Assembly (NCBI GenBank): GCA_934090775.1
Contig: CAKOKF010000009.1
Span: 1-21,698 of the forward strand
Length of the DNA: 21,698 bases
DNA from: an uncultured Bacilli bacterium
Lineage (GTDB): Bacteria > Bacillota_I > Bacilli_A > RF39 > UBA660
Direction of reading: 5' to 3'
Numbering within the stretch: the first letter of the stretch is position 1; the number at the start of each line of letters is the position of its first letter. Shown here piece by piece: positions 1 to 8,438 of this stretch. The position numbers and the translations under genes are program-made. The notes below the pieces were generated by a model, which worked only from the letters and a program-made list of their open reading frames with translations, searched no databases and was not told the origin of the DNA.

Positions 1-12
1 GGAGGAATAGAG

Positions 13-633
13 ATGAAAATAGCATTAATAAATGATAATTCACAAGCTAGCAAGAATGCTTTAATTTATAAAGCTTTAAAAAAAGTTGGCGATAAATATG
101 GTTATGAAGTTATAAATATTGGGATGAAAGATGAAAATGATAATCCAATTACTTATGTAGAAGAAGGTTTAATGGCTGCTATTCTTTTAAATAGTGGGGC
201 TGTTGATTTTGTAGTAACTGGTTGTGGTACTGGTGAGGGAGCGATGCTTGCACTAAACAGTTTTCCCAATGTTTATTGTGGTTTAATAACTGATCCAACA
301 AGTGCATATCTTTTTAGCCAAATAAATGGTGGTAATGCCGTAAGCCTTGCTTATGCTTACAATTTTGGTTGGGGCAGTGAAATAACTTTAGAAAACATCT
401 TTAATGAATTATTTCGAGAAAAAATAGGTGGTGGCTATCCAAAAGAAAGATCTGAAAGTGAAAGAAATAATCGTGAAATATTAAAAAAAGTTAAAAATAT
501 TACTACAAAACCTTTGTTAGAAAGTTTAAAAGAAATTGATAAATCCTTAATTCAACATATTTGTCAAAATGAGGAATTTATTAATACTTTAAAACAAGCT
601 TCTAATCTCGAGTATTTGGAGGCATTAAAATAA
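13..633 (+). CDS. RpiB/LacA/LacB-family sugar-phosphate (or uronate) isomerase
   Basis: This is an aldose-ketose isomerase of the RpiB/LacAB fold. The N-terminus (MKIALINDNSQASKN) is the Rossmann-like first strand and substrate loop. The segment VVTGCGTGEGAM holds the family's catalytic Cys (about C71) and the GTG(E)G phosphate/anion loop, and the family's SSTNG-like region is replaced by ITDPTSAYLFSQINGGNAVSL. At 206 aa it is longer than classical RpiB (about 150 aa), with a C-terminal helical tail after GGGYPKER. RpiB-like proteins of about 210 aa occur in Firmicutes in uronate pathways (DhuI, 4-deoxy-5-hexosulose-uronate isomerase), so ribose-5-phosphate, galactose-6-phosphate and unsaturated uronate are all possible substrates. 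GGAGG at positions 1-5 is the ribosome site, so the window opens exactly at the leader. The next gene starts two bases after the stop, suggesting one operon. Confidence 0.88.
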   Translation: MKIALINDNSQASKNALIYKALKKVGDKYGYEVINIGMKDENDNPITYVEEGLMAAILLNSGAVDFVVTGCGTGEGAMLALNSFPNVYCGLITDPTSAYLFSQINGGNAVSLAYAYNFGWGSEITLENIFNELFREKIGGGYPKERSESERNNREILKKVKNITTKPLLESLKEIDKSLIQHICQNEEFINTLKQASNLEYLEALK

Positions 634-635
634 TA

Positions 636-1106
636 ATGATTACGGAAAGTAAAGTAGTAATTATTAATCCTGAGGGAAAAATGTTGCCATTAGGACGAAT
701 TAACTCCTTAGATTTACATGGAAAATTAATAATAGAATATTTAAAAAGAACTTATCCTAATATAGAGGCTTTTCAAACCTTAGGTTATGATACTTATTTG
801 CCAATATTATTTTATTTTTGTGCAAAAACCAATAATGCTCTTTTGATAAATACAAGTGAGAAATCAAGAAAATTGAGTTGTACTTTGGTGTTGCCTGATA
901 ATTATAAAATGAAGTTGGAAGAAATAAAAACACTTTTATCAATATTTAAGGATTATGAATATATTATTGAAGCTTATCCTTATTCTGATAATGGTTGGCC
1001 GAAATTTAAAAAAGAAATTGAAAATGTAAATTTTAAAAAAGTTATGGCTCTTTTAGATAGCAATTTAGAAGATGATCATAATACTGAAAAAAAGCTCTTA
1101 ATGTAG
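636..1106 (+). CDS. Hypothetical protein, 156 aa, cotranscribed with the isomerase
   Basis: I do not recognise this protein. It is soluble, with no signal peptide or membrane segment. It alternates short beta-like stretches (KVVIINPEGKMLPLGRI at the N-terminus, KLSCTLVLPDNYKM in the middle) with helices, and it ends in a charged tail. The ribosome site is GGAGG at 618-622, inside the end of the isomerase gene, 13 bases before the ATG. The tight spacing and shared terminator make it part of the same transcript, so a role with the isomerase is likely but unproven. Its stop codon lies within the terminator hairpin. Confidence 0.7.
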   Translation: MITESKVVIINPEGKMLPLGRINSLDLHGKLIIEYLKRTYPNIEAFQTLGYDTYLPILFYFCAKTNNALLINTSEKSRKLSCTLVLPDNYKMKLEEIKTLLSIFKDYEYIIEAYPYSDNGWPKFKKEIENVNFKKVMALLDSNLEDDHNTEKKLLM

Positions 1107-1117
1107 AGTTTTTTTTT
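1087..1117 (+). terminator. Intrinsic terminator after the isomerase operon
   Basis: CTCT at 1095-1098 pairs with AGAG at 1105-1108 around a six-base loop. The stem is lengthened by the A-run at 1087-1093 pairing with the T-run at 1109-1117. The stop codon of the preceding gene (1104-1106) spans the loop and the 3' arm. Confidence 0.7.
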
Positions 1118-1187
1118 GTGTGGTGTACAAAATTAAATAATAAATTTAAAATAAAATAAAAAAATATAAAATTTTAAAAATAAGATG

Positions 1188-1196
1188 TGCTATACT
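1188..1196 (+). promoter_or_regulatory. Extended -10 promoter for mgtA
   Basis: TGC-TATACT is an extended -10 element. No good -35 box is seen 17 bases upstream. The predicted start near 1203 gives a leader of about 57 bases. That leader holds an SD-like AAAGGGGA (1216-1223) with no start codon close behind it, and a four-codon open frame (1246-1260) that overlaps the ATPase start. Confidence 0.55.
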
Positions 1197-1259
1197 TAAA
1201 AGAGAAAAAAGTAGTAAAGGGGAAATAGTTCAACTAATAATTTAGATGAATGAAGAATA

Positions 1260-3869
1260 ATGATTATGAAGAAAATAAATAATGAAAATAATGATAGAAC
1301 TTTATTAAAAGAATATTTAGATATAGCAACAACGTCAAACAATGTTATTTATTCTAAATTAAATACATCACAAGAAGGACTTACCATTAAGGAAGCTAAA
1401 CAAAGATTAGAAAAAGATGGTAAAAATATTACTATACAAGAACAAAATCATGGCGCAATTTATTTCTTTCTTGTGTCGTTAAAAGATGAATTTGTTTTAA
1501 TACTAATTTTTTTAAGTATTATTAATTTTCTTTTGGGAGATACGCTTGGATCATTAATAATCTTTGCTATAGCACTTATCAGTGCAGGAGTTAGATTTTT
1601 TCAAGACTATTCCATTTATAAATTTAATCAAAAATTAAAAAGAAGTGTAATTTCTAAATGTTTAGTTGTTCGCAATAATAAAGAAATGGAAATTAATGTT
1701 ACTGATGTAGTTGTTGGTGATATTGTAAAACTTACTGCCGGATCAATTATTTCAGCTGACATTAAACTCGTAGAAGCTAAGGACTTATTTATTAATCAAT
1801 CGGCTTATACAGGTGAGAGTGTTTTAGTAGAAAAAACTAATGCTCATTTTGATACTGGTACTAATGATTTATTTAATATTTCTAATATTGCTTTAATGTC
1901 TTCGAGTGTTGTTAGCGGTCTTGGTACGGGTTTAGTTATAAAAGCAGGGTTAAATAGTTATTTAGGCAAAGTAGGGAGTAAGATAAAATTTAATAAAAAT
2001 GATACAAGCTTTGATAAAGGAATTAAAAGCATTTCCAAATTATTAATTAAATATATGATTGTGGTATGTTTATTTGTTATAGTAGTCGATGGTCTAATAA
2101 AACATAATTTTAATGAAGCATTGCTTTTTGCTTTGTCAGTGGCAGTTGGAATAACACCTAGTATGTTACCAATGATTGTTAATGTTAACTTAGCTAAAGG
2201 CAGCAAAAGGTTAGCTAAGAAAAAAACTTTAGTGAAAAATATTTCTTCTATTCAAAATTTGGGTTCAATTGATATTTTATGTACGGATAAAACTGGTACT
2301 TTGACGGAAAATAGAATTGCTTTGCAAGAATATATTGATGCTTCCGGAAAAGCAAATATGAATGTTTTAAAATATGCTTATCTTAATAGCTTTTATAGTA
2401 CTGGGATTAAAAATTTGGTTGATAAAGCTATCCTAAACTACGGTAAAATACATGATATAGATAAGAAAATAGCAAAGTATGAGAAGGTTGACGAAATACC
2501 TTTTGATTATACTAGAAAAAGACAAAGTGTTGTTGTTAAAAGCACAAGCAGTTATTTAATGATTACTAAAGGAGCTCTAGAAGAAATAATAAGTAAGTGC
2601 AAATGGGTGATGGATAAAAATATTAAGACTATACTAAATAAAGAAAAAATAGCAAGTATAAAAGATAAAGCTATTGAAATATCTAGTAATGGTATGCAAG
2701 TAATCGCCATTGCTATAAAGGATACTTATCCTGGTAGTGATAATTTTAATGTTAATTATGAAGATAATATGACTTTTATTGGTTTTGTAGCTTTTCTTGA
2801 TCCAGCTAAAAAAGGCGTTAAAGAAACTTTACTTAACCTTAGTAAAATTAATGTTAAGACTAAAATTTTAACTGGGGATAATCCTTATGCAACTAAAAAT
2901 ATTTGTAATATGGTTGGCTTAAATGGCGATGACATTTTAACTGGAGCTGATATTGATGAAATGTCTAATGAAGAATTGATGTCGAGATTAGATACAACTG
3001 ATGTTTTTGCTAGAATGAATCCTACTCAGAAAGAAAGAGTAGTTAGTTTATATAAAAAATGTGGTCATGTGGTTGGCTATATGGGTGATGGTGTTAATGA
3101 TGCTCCTTCCTTGTCTAGTGCTGATGTGGGAATTTCAGTAAATACAGCTTCTAGTATTGCCAAGGAATCAAGTGATATTATTATTTTGAAACAAAGTTTA
3201 AAAGTTATTTATGATGGTATTATAGAGGGGCGTAAGGTTTATGGTAATATTATTAAATATATGAAAATGGCTTTAAGTGGGGATTTAGGCGATGTTTTTA
3301 GCATCATGTTAGCTAGTATTTTCTTGCCGTTTTTACCACTAATTCCTATTCAAATGTTATTACAAGATTTTATTTATGACTTTTCACAATTGGGTATTCC
3401 TGATGATAATGTTGATTCTGAATTTTTGGTAGTTCCTAAAAAATGGAATGTTAAAAATATTTCAAGATTTATGATAATCATGGGATTAACAAGTAGCGTT
3501 GTAGATGTCCTAGCTTTCCTTTTATTTCTATTTGTTTTTAAATATAATAATTTAGAAATGGCTCCTTATTTTCAAACTGCTTGGTTTGTAACCTGTTTAA
3601 TAACAGAACTTTCTATTATTTTTAATATTAGAACTGCAAAAATTCCTTTCACAGAATCTAATGCTTCCCCTAAATTATATATTTTAACTATTTTCTCGAT
3701 GGTTTTAACTATTGTAACACCTGTTGCTTTAAGTAACATAAAGTCTTTTAATTTTGTTATATTACCAGTAAGTTTCTATATATGTTTAGTAGCACTTGTT
3801 CTTTTATATTTTTTGTTAGTATTATTAGTAAAGAAGCTTTATATTAGAAAGTATGGAGAGTGGTTATGA
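1260..3869 (+). CDS. mgtA: Magnesium-translocating P-type ATPase (MgtA-like, P3 type)
   Basis: This is an ATP-driven Mg2+ import pump of the inner membrane. Visible motifs are the actuator TGES (184-187), the phosphorylation site DKTGT with Asp343, the nucleotide-binding KGA (437-439), TGDN (538-541) and the hinge GDGVNDAP (609-616). There are paired TM segments near 67-115 and 262-310, and a six-helix C-terminal block from about 670. The end matches MgtA closely (LASIFLPFLPLIPIQ, PDDNVD, and a terminal RKYGEWL), and 869 aa is near the usual length of about 900. Compared with E. coli MgtA from memory, M4 reads TPSMLP instead of TPEMLP, and M5 and M6 have Asp (675, 678, 703) where Asn/Ser is usual. 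The start is uncertain between ATG 1260 and ATG 1266, because only a weak GAAGAA lies upstream. The gene overlaps the next by ATGA. Confidence 0.92.
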   Translation: MIMKKINNENNDRTLLKEYLDIATTSNNVIYSKLNTSQEGLTIKEAKQRLEKDGKNITIQEQNHGAIYFFLVSLKDEFVLILIFLSIINFLLGDTLGSLIIFAIALISAGVRFFQDYSIYKFNQKLKRSVISKCLVVRNNKEMEINVTDVVVGDIVKLTAGSIISADIKLVEAKDLFINQSAYTGESVLVEKTNAHFDTGTNDLFNISNIALMSSSVVSGLGTGLVIKAGLNSYLGKVGSKIKFNKNDTSFDKGIKSISKLLIKYMIVVCLFVIVVDGLIKHNFNEALLFALSVAVGITPSMLPMIVNVNLAKGSKRLAKKKTLVKNISSIQNLGSIDILCTDKTGTLTENRIALQEYIDASGKANMNVLKYAYLNSFYSTGIKNLVDKAILNYGKIHDIDKKIAKYEKVDEIPFDYTRKRQSVVVKSTSSYLMITKGALEEIISKCKWVMDKNIKTILNKEKIASIKDKAIEISSNGMQVIAIAIKDTYPGSDNFNVNYEDNMTFIGFVAFLDPAKKGVKETLLNLSKINVKTKILTGDNPYATKNICNMVGLNGDDILTGADIDEMSNEELMSRLDTTDVFARMNPTQKERVVSLYKKCGHVVGYMGDGVNDAPSLSSADVGISVNTASSIAKESSDIIILKQSLKVIYDGIIEGRKVYGNIIKYMKMALSGDLGDVFSIMLASIFLPFLPLIPIQMLLQDFIYDFSQLGIPDDNVDSEFLVVPKKWNVKNISRFMIIMGLTSSVVDVLAFLLFLFVFKYNNLEMAPYFQTAWFVTCLITELSIIFNIRTAKIPFTESNASPKLYILTIFSMVLTIVTPVALSNIKSFNFVILPVSFYICLVALVLLYFLLVLLVKKLYIRKYGEWL

Positions 3870-4222
3870 TGATTGAAAAATTACTTGATAGTTTAGCTAA
3901 ATCTAAATTTAGAGGTTCCTTTCATTTAAATTCTCAAATGAAGGATTTTGTTAAAGAAAAGGGTATAAATAAAATAGAAAGTGATGCCTATGATCTGATA
4001 ACTAAAAGGCTAGCACCCGCTAATCCTTTAAATGATGGTAAGCAAACACCTATGCGTCAGGTTCATCCAGTATTTATTGCACAACATGCTTGTGGGTGTT
4101 GTTGTAGAGGCTGTTTATATCGTATTCATCACATTCCTAAAAATAAAGAACTAACTAAAGATGAGATTGACTATATTGTTAAAGTTATTATGACATGGAT
4201 CAAAAAAGAAACTAGAACTTGA
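3866..4222 (+). CDS. DUF4186 family protein
   Basis: This 118-aa soluble protein is recognised as DUF4186 by FRGSFHL near the N-terminus, by KRLAPANPLNDGKQTPMR and by HPVFIAQHACGCCCRGCL. These are the signature stretches of the family. The cluster H74-x-C76-x-CCC80-RGC83 followed by HH (88-89) looks metal- or thiol-reactive, although the family has no established function. I chose ATG 3866 because GGAG at 3855-3858 sits about seven bases ahead and because the ATG overlaps the mgtA stop (ATGA). An in-frame GTG at 3860 overlaps that SD and is unlikely. Translational coupling to the Mg2+ pump suggests co-expression but does not show a shared task. Confidence 0.85.
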   Translation: MMIEKLLDSLAKSKFRGSFHLNSQMKDFVKEKGINKIESDAYDLITKRLAPANPLNDGKQTPMRQVHPVFIAQHACGCCCRGCLYRIHHIPKNKELTKDEIDYIVKVIMTWIKKETRT

Positions 4223-4290
4223 TGAATTATAAGTAATGATTAAAATTTAATGACCTTGGTAATGCCTTTTTTAAATTTTGGTACTATAAA

Positions 4291-4337
4291 GGGTAATAGT
4301 TAATAAGAAGAGTGCAATTGACTATTAGCCTTTTTTT
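4291..4337 (+). terminator. Intrinsic terminator after mgtA-DUF4186
   Basis: GGGTAATAGT (4291-4300) pairs with ACTATTAGCC (4321-4330), ten positions with one mismatch, around a 20-base loop. Seven Ts follow at 4331-4337. A weaker inverted repeat, AAAATTTAA / TTAAATTTT, lies upstream at about 4242-4279. Confidence 0.7.
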
Positions 4338-4445
4338 ATTTGTTAATTTGGAGAAAAGGTAATAAAAATAATATTAGAAGTAATATAGAGAAAATTGCAA
4401 CGAATATAAAATTTCGTTTTATGTTTTTTTCTTTGGAAAACGATG

Positions 4446-4474
4446 TTGATTCTTAAAAAAATATTTGTTAGAAT
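4446..4474 (+). promoter_or_regulatory. Sigma-A promoter for the two-TM protein gene
   Basis: TTGATT (4446-4451), a 17-base spacer and TAGAAT (4469-4474) predict a transcript start near 4481. This lies downstream of the in-frame ATG at 4443, so it rules that start out and supports the ATG at 4503. Confidence 0.65.
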
Positions 4475-4502
4475 AAGCTTAAGTAGAGGAGTGTTTGAGT
4501 TT

Positions 4503-5531
4503 ATGAGTGATTTTACAAATCCAATTATTGGTGAGGAGAAAAATAGACATTTAAAAAACGTTTTTATAGGATTAATTTTATTAGGACTTTGTTTAATATG
4601 CATAATATGGGGTGTTTTTGCCACACGTGATGCCGAAAAAAACATGGTTCCTTTACATGATGTGATTATTAAACAAAATGATTCCGAAGATGTTTTAAGC
4701 TATGTTGATTCTAAAATCTATCCATATCTTTTTGCTAGTTATGATAATGAAGATAATAAGTTTTATTTAATAAGAGATAAGGATTATATGTACGTTGCTT
4801 ATATGAGTAGTTATGATTATGATCGCCTTAAAGATGAAACTTTGTATAATGATAATCGTACTGAAAAATTAGTTGGCGTTTCTAAACTTGTTCCAACTGA
4901 TGTTAAAAAGTTAGCAATAGAAGCAGTAAACGAGTTATGGCCTGACGAAGAAATTACACTTGCTGATTTTGAATATTATTTTGGTAATGTCTATTTAGAT
5001 ATGACAGCTGATGCTGTAGATGTTGCCTTTTGGCAAAATTTTCTAGCTTTTCTTTTTGGAATGATTGGTTTGCTTTTTGTTCTTATTGGTTTAATCAATT
5101 ATAATCGTTTTAAAAAGAATATAAAAAAAATGTCATCGAAAGAAAGAAAAGAGATTGATAACGAAACTTTAGAAAAAGATGCCTTTTACTATGCTAACAT
5201 TCATTTGTATTTAACTCCAAATTATATTGTTTTGATGGATGGAACTTTTCAAGTTATACCATATAGTAATTTGTTGTGGCTATACAAGTATGAACAAAGA
5301 GTAAATGGAATTAAATCAACAAAGTCTATAGTTGGTGTGACAACTGATGGTAGGTCTCATAATATTGCAGTGGTTCCAGCTTTGACTAAAAAATACATGG
5401 AAATTTATGAAGAAGTATTTAATACTATTTGCAGTAAAAATGAAGAAATGTTAGTTGGCTATACTAATGAAAATTGTAAAATTATGCGTGAAGAATTAAA
5501 ACAAATAAAGGCTAACAAAAAATCTAAATAA
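4503..5531 (+). CDS. Two-TM membrane protein of unknown function
   Basis: The protein has 342 aa. A short N-terminus is followed by TM1 (about 18-40, ending in FATRDAEK), then a soluble middle domain of about 135 residues rich in Asp and Tyr. TM2 lies at about 177-200, followed by a basic stretch (RFKKNIKK) and a C-terminal cytoplasmic domain of about 140 residues. By the positive-inside rule the middle domain faces outside. The C-terminal domain (YLTPNYIVLMDGTF, then YSNLLWLYKYEQRVNG and TTDGRSHNIAV) looks like the small beta-rich domains of Firmicutes membrane proteins that carry DUF numbers, but I cannot name the family. GAGGAG at 4486-4491 is the ribosome site, and the promoter position excludes longer starts. 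The gene appears monocistronic, with a terminator on either side. Confidence 0.75.
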   Translation: MSDFTNPIIGEEKNRHLKNVFIGLILLGLCLICIIWGVFATRDAEKNMVPLHDVIIKQNDSEDVLSYVDSKIYPYLFASYDNEDNKFYLIRDKDYMYVAYMSSYDYDRLKDETLYNDNRTEKLVGVSKLVPTDVKKLAIEAVNELWPDEEITLADFEYYFGNVYLDMTADAVDVAFWQNFLAFLFGMIGLLFVLIGLINYNRFKKNIKKMSSKERKEIDNETLEKDAFYYANIHLYLTPNYIVLMDGTFQVIPYSNLLWLYKYEQRVNGIKSTKSIVGVTTDGRSHNIAVVPALTKKYMEIYEEVFNTICSKNEEMLVGYTNENCKIMREELKQIKANKKSK

Positions 5532-5549
5532 TTTAAATTAAGTAATAAT

Positions 5550-5598
5550 AAAACTATTTAATCGTTGAGATAATAATCAGCGGTTAAATAGTTTTTTT
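5550..5598 (+). terminator. Long intrinsic terminator, possibly bidirectional
   Basis: A 19-bp stem joins 5550-5568 and 5577-5595, with two G-U pairs and an eight-base loop, and is followed by a T-run to 5598. Read on the minus strand it is followed by TTTTATTATT, so it could also stop read-through from the PBP gene. Confidence 0.85.
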
Positions 5599-5614
5599 AA
5601 TTTTATAGAGAAAC

Positions 5615-5641
5615 TAAAAAGAGTTCTTTTTGGGAACTCTT
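5615..5641 (-). terminator. Intrinsic terminator of the recU-PBP operon
   Basis: On the minus strand, AAGAGTTC and GAACTCTT (5634-5641 and 5619-5626) pair around a seven-base loop and run into Ts. The stem begins inside the stop codon of the PBP gene. Confidence 0.8.
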
Positions 5642-8438
5642 AGTCTATAGCATTACAAGTATCGGCAACTGTAAATGTACGTGAAATACTATAGTTTTTA
5701 CCATTATAGCTTACATTGTAAGTTATTTTGTATTTGCCTTGTAAAGAAAGATTGATACGTTTAACGGTTTCATTAGTTTCAGTATTTATAATACTTGAAT
5801 CTAAAATTTTTAAGTCATCAGTAATGTTATTACCATTTATATCAGTTGCAGTTATAGTTGTGTTATCATTGTAATAAGAATTATTGGCAATAACGGTACG
5901 ACATTCATCCTTACTTGATATTTTTAAAGAGATACCACTTGCTGAGGAGCCGCCTGTACCAGCAATTATTTTAAGACCTGTTGAAGCATTATCTTTAAAT
6001 ATTGAATAGTTAGCTTTAACAATGAAAGTGTAATTAGTACCACCATCACCTTGATAAGTATAATTTGAATCTTTAGTTTCGGCAAGAAATTGAAGTTTAT
6101 CACCGGTTTGTAAATATATAGAATATCTTAGTTCACCTATATATTGATTGTTATAAGATAAGCGATTTTGATAATATTTAGAAGGCGAGTATTTATAATT
6201 TTCATTAAAATATGTTTGCAAGTATTCGCTGTTAATTGCATCAGGTGTACTAATAGGATTCCAAGATAAGTAAATTGTTGAACCATTAGTTGTGACTCTA
6301 CCATTTGTAGGATTTTCTAATTGTTGATATCTAAAGGATGTTTCTGTTGGTTCGGTGCCTTTTTTAAATATTTCTGTCATACGCATATTACTTGGAGTGT
6401 AGGCACTTGGCAATTGTAATGGTACTGTTTCTTTTTCAACTTCAACTTCAACGATGCTACTAGGTTTCTCGAAGCGGGAATTTTTCTTAAATATTTTTTT
6501 ACCGATGTTATTCATTATATTATTTTTAACACGGTTGGCATTATTCATAGTTGTATAAGTTGTTTTACTTAATTTATCGTATCCATACCATAAACTAATG
6601 GAATAGTCCGGAGAATATACTAAGCTCCAGTTATCACGAGATGGCGTAGCTTTAATACCTGCTGCGGTAACAGCACTAGTTGGATATGTTGATGTACCAG
6701 TTTTGGCTGCTATATCGGTTCCACTTACTGTAAATGATCCACCAACGCTGTAAGAAGATTTAGCGGTTGTTAAGATGCTATTAATCATGTAAGCAGTTGA
6801 ATCGCTCATGACTTTTTCTTTTTTGGGTTTATTTTCATAAACATCATCAGTGTCAGTAAATTCTATTTTAGTAAAGGTATATGGTTCAATGTAGTAACCA
6901 CCTCTAGCAAATGTTGCATATGCTGCGGATAATTGGACTGCTGATACAGTATCAAAGGAACCAATAGAGTAAGATTCAAATAATTCAGGGCCATAATTAA
7001 TGCCCATACTATGAGCAAAATTTGCTATTTTATCTTTATCAACGGATTGGAAAGCCTGAAGGGCTGGAATATTTCTAGACCTTGCCAAAGCATAACGCAT
7101 TGTTATTTGACCATAATACGTACCATCCCAGTTTTTTATTGATTGACCATTAGAATAAGACATAGGCTCATCAAAGACGTAAGTTCCTGGCGAAGCATTA
7201 TTATATTCAAAGGCAGGACCATAATCGAGGATTGGTTTAGCTGACGAACCTGGCTGATATTTTTCTTCGGTTGCACGGTTTAATTCTTGAACACCGTTTT
7301 GGTTACGACCACCATAAATACCGACAATTGAACCATCACTAACACTTGTTACAACCATAGCTAGTTGTTCATCATCATTTTTCCATTTGTTATAAGTGTT
7401 TGTATTACCGGCAGTATTTAATTCATCTTGAATGGTTGGATCTAAAGTAGTGTAAATTTTCATTGGAACATTGGCAGGATTTTTACCCGTTACTTCTTTT
7501 ACATCTTCTTGAACAGTATCAATAAACCATTGATATTTGCTTAAACCATCGTTAACATTTAAATTAATCAATGATTCAACAGGAATACTTTTAGCATCAT
7601 TTAATTGTTCTTCAGTAATATAACCATGACGATACATTAAATTTAGAACAGTATCTCTTCTTTCTGTACAATTACTAATACTATAGAATGGGTTATATTT
7701 AAATGGAGCATTAAATATTCCAGCTAAAATCGCAGCTTCTGGTAGGGAAATATCTTTAACACTTTTACCAAAATATCTTTCGGAGGCTTGCTCAATTCCA
7801 TAAGTGTTATTGGCACCTAGATGAGGACTGTTAACGTAGAATTCAAGAATTTCTTCTTTGGTGTATTTCTTTTCGATCTTAAATACTGCCATATAAATAT
7901 CGGTAAACTTACGGATAATACCTTCAATTCCATGGGATTCATTACGATCAGTGTAAGCCATACCGACAACTTGCATGGTAATAGTCGAAGCACCACCTGC
8001 TTTAGAATTACCTGATAATTGTCCTAGGGATGCTTTGGCAAAACGGGCAATATCAAAACCGTTGTGTTGGAAATACCTTGAATCTTCGGTAGCAACAATG
8101 GCATCGACTAGTACTTGAGGTAATTCGTCATAGCTAACAAATTGTCTATTTTCGGCTCCTAAACGGCCTATTTCATTACCATTTTTATCATATAATATAG
8201 AAGAACTTGTTTTATATAATCTATCTGTATCAAATTCAGGGGCTGAGGTAATAATATAGATGATACCGAAAAGGCCTAAGATTAAAATAGCAATTAGTAC
8301 TAGCATGATGAGGCTTAATAAAATATGTCTACTTTGTTTCTTTCTTTTTTGATGATATGTTTTTTGTGAATTGATTTTTGTTTTAATGTTATTTACATTT
8401 CTTTGTAAATTTTTTTTGGAATTATTTATTTTTTGCAT
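5640..8438 (-). CDS. ponA: Class A penicillin-binding protein (glycosyltransferase/transpeptidase, PBP1A-like)
   Basis: This bifunctional peptidoglycan synthase polymerises and cross-links lipid II outside the membrane. A basic cytoplasmic tail (1-38) leads to one TM (about 39-64) and then a GT51 domain with the catalytic Glu in ATEDSRYF (E118) and the GGASTITMQ motif (148-156). The transpeptidase domain has SxxK in PGSSAKP (S398, K401), SRN (454-456) and KTGT (579-582), so all catalytic residues are present. After about residue 690 there is a Ser/Thr/Asn-rich extension of some 240 residues. It starts with a fibronectin-III-like stretch (ENPTNGRVTTNGSTIYLSWN) and ends in an Ig/DUF5011-like domain (GKYKITYNVSYNGKNYS) with a Cys near each end. 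It overlaps recU by 17 bases, with AGGAG ahead of the ATG. Pairing with recU matches the conserved recU-ponA order of Firmicutes. Confidence 0.95.
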   Translation of the reverse strand: MQKINNSKKNLQRNVNNIKTKINSQKTYHQKRKKQSRHILLSLIMLVLIAILILGLFGIIYIITSAPEFDTDRLYKTSSSILYDKNGNEIGRLGAENRQFVSYDELPQVLVDAIVATEDSRYFQHNGFDIARFAKASLGQLSGNSKAGGASTITMQVVGMAYTDRNESHGIEGIIRKFTDIYMAVFKIEKKYTKEEILEFYVNSPHLGANNTYGIEQASERYFGKSVKDISLPEAAILAGIFNAPFKYNPFYSISNCTERRDTVLNLMYRHGYITEEQLNDAKSIPVESLINLNVNDGLSKYQWFIDTVQEDVKEVTGKNPANVPMKIYTTLDPTIQDELNTAGNTNTYNKWKNDDEQLAMVVTSVSDGSIVGIYGGRNQNGVQELNRATEEKYQPGSSAKPILDYGPAFEYNNASPGTYVFDEPMSYSNGQSIKNWDGTYYGQITMRYALARSRNIPALQAFQSVDKDKIANFAHSMGINYGPELFESYSIGSFDTVSAVQLSAAYATFARGGYYIEPYTFTKIEFTDTDDVYENKPKKEKVMSDSTAYMINSILTTAKSSYSVGGSFTVSGTDIAAKTGTSTYPTSAVTAAGIKATPSRDNWSLVYSPDYSISLWYGYDKLSKTTYTTMNNANRVKNNIMNNIGKKIFKKNSRFEKPSSIVEVEVEKETVPLQLPSAYTPSNMRMTEIFKKGTEPTETSFRYQQLENPTNGRVTTNGSTIYLSWNPISTPDAINSEYLQTYFNENYKYSPSKYYQNRLSYNNQYIGELRYSIYLQTGDKLQFLAETKDSNYTYQGDGGTNYTFIVKANYSIFKDNASTGLKIIAGTGGSSASGISLKISSKDECRTVIANNSYYNDNTTITATDINGNNITDDLKILDSSIINTETNETVKRINLSLQGKYKITYNVSYNGKNYSISRTFTVADTCNAID

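Noticed and set aside
3860..4222. A recoded TGA (Mollicutes code 4)
   Set aside because: TGA ends mgtA in an ATGA overlap and ends the DUF4186 gene. Trp codons in the proteins are TGG.
4242..4279. AAAATTTAA / TTAAATTTT inverted repeat after the DUF4186 gene as a second terminator or operator
   Set aside because: Pure A/T arms with a 20-base loop are weak, and a better terminator follows directly.
4336..4452. Minus-strand frame with a basic start and a run of hydrophobic residues resembling a small TM protein
   Set aside because: There is no ATG, GTG or TTG after the upstream in-frame stop, and it overlaps the terminator of mgtA and the promoter of the next gene. AT-rich DNA makes such frames by chance.
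4443..4502. Longer start (ATG 4443) for the two-TM protein
   Set aside because: The -35/-10 pair at 4446-4474 lies inside this extension, so it would not be transcribed, and a good SD precedes ATG 4503.
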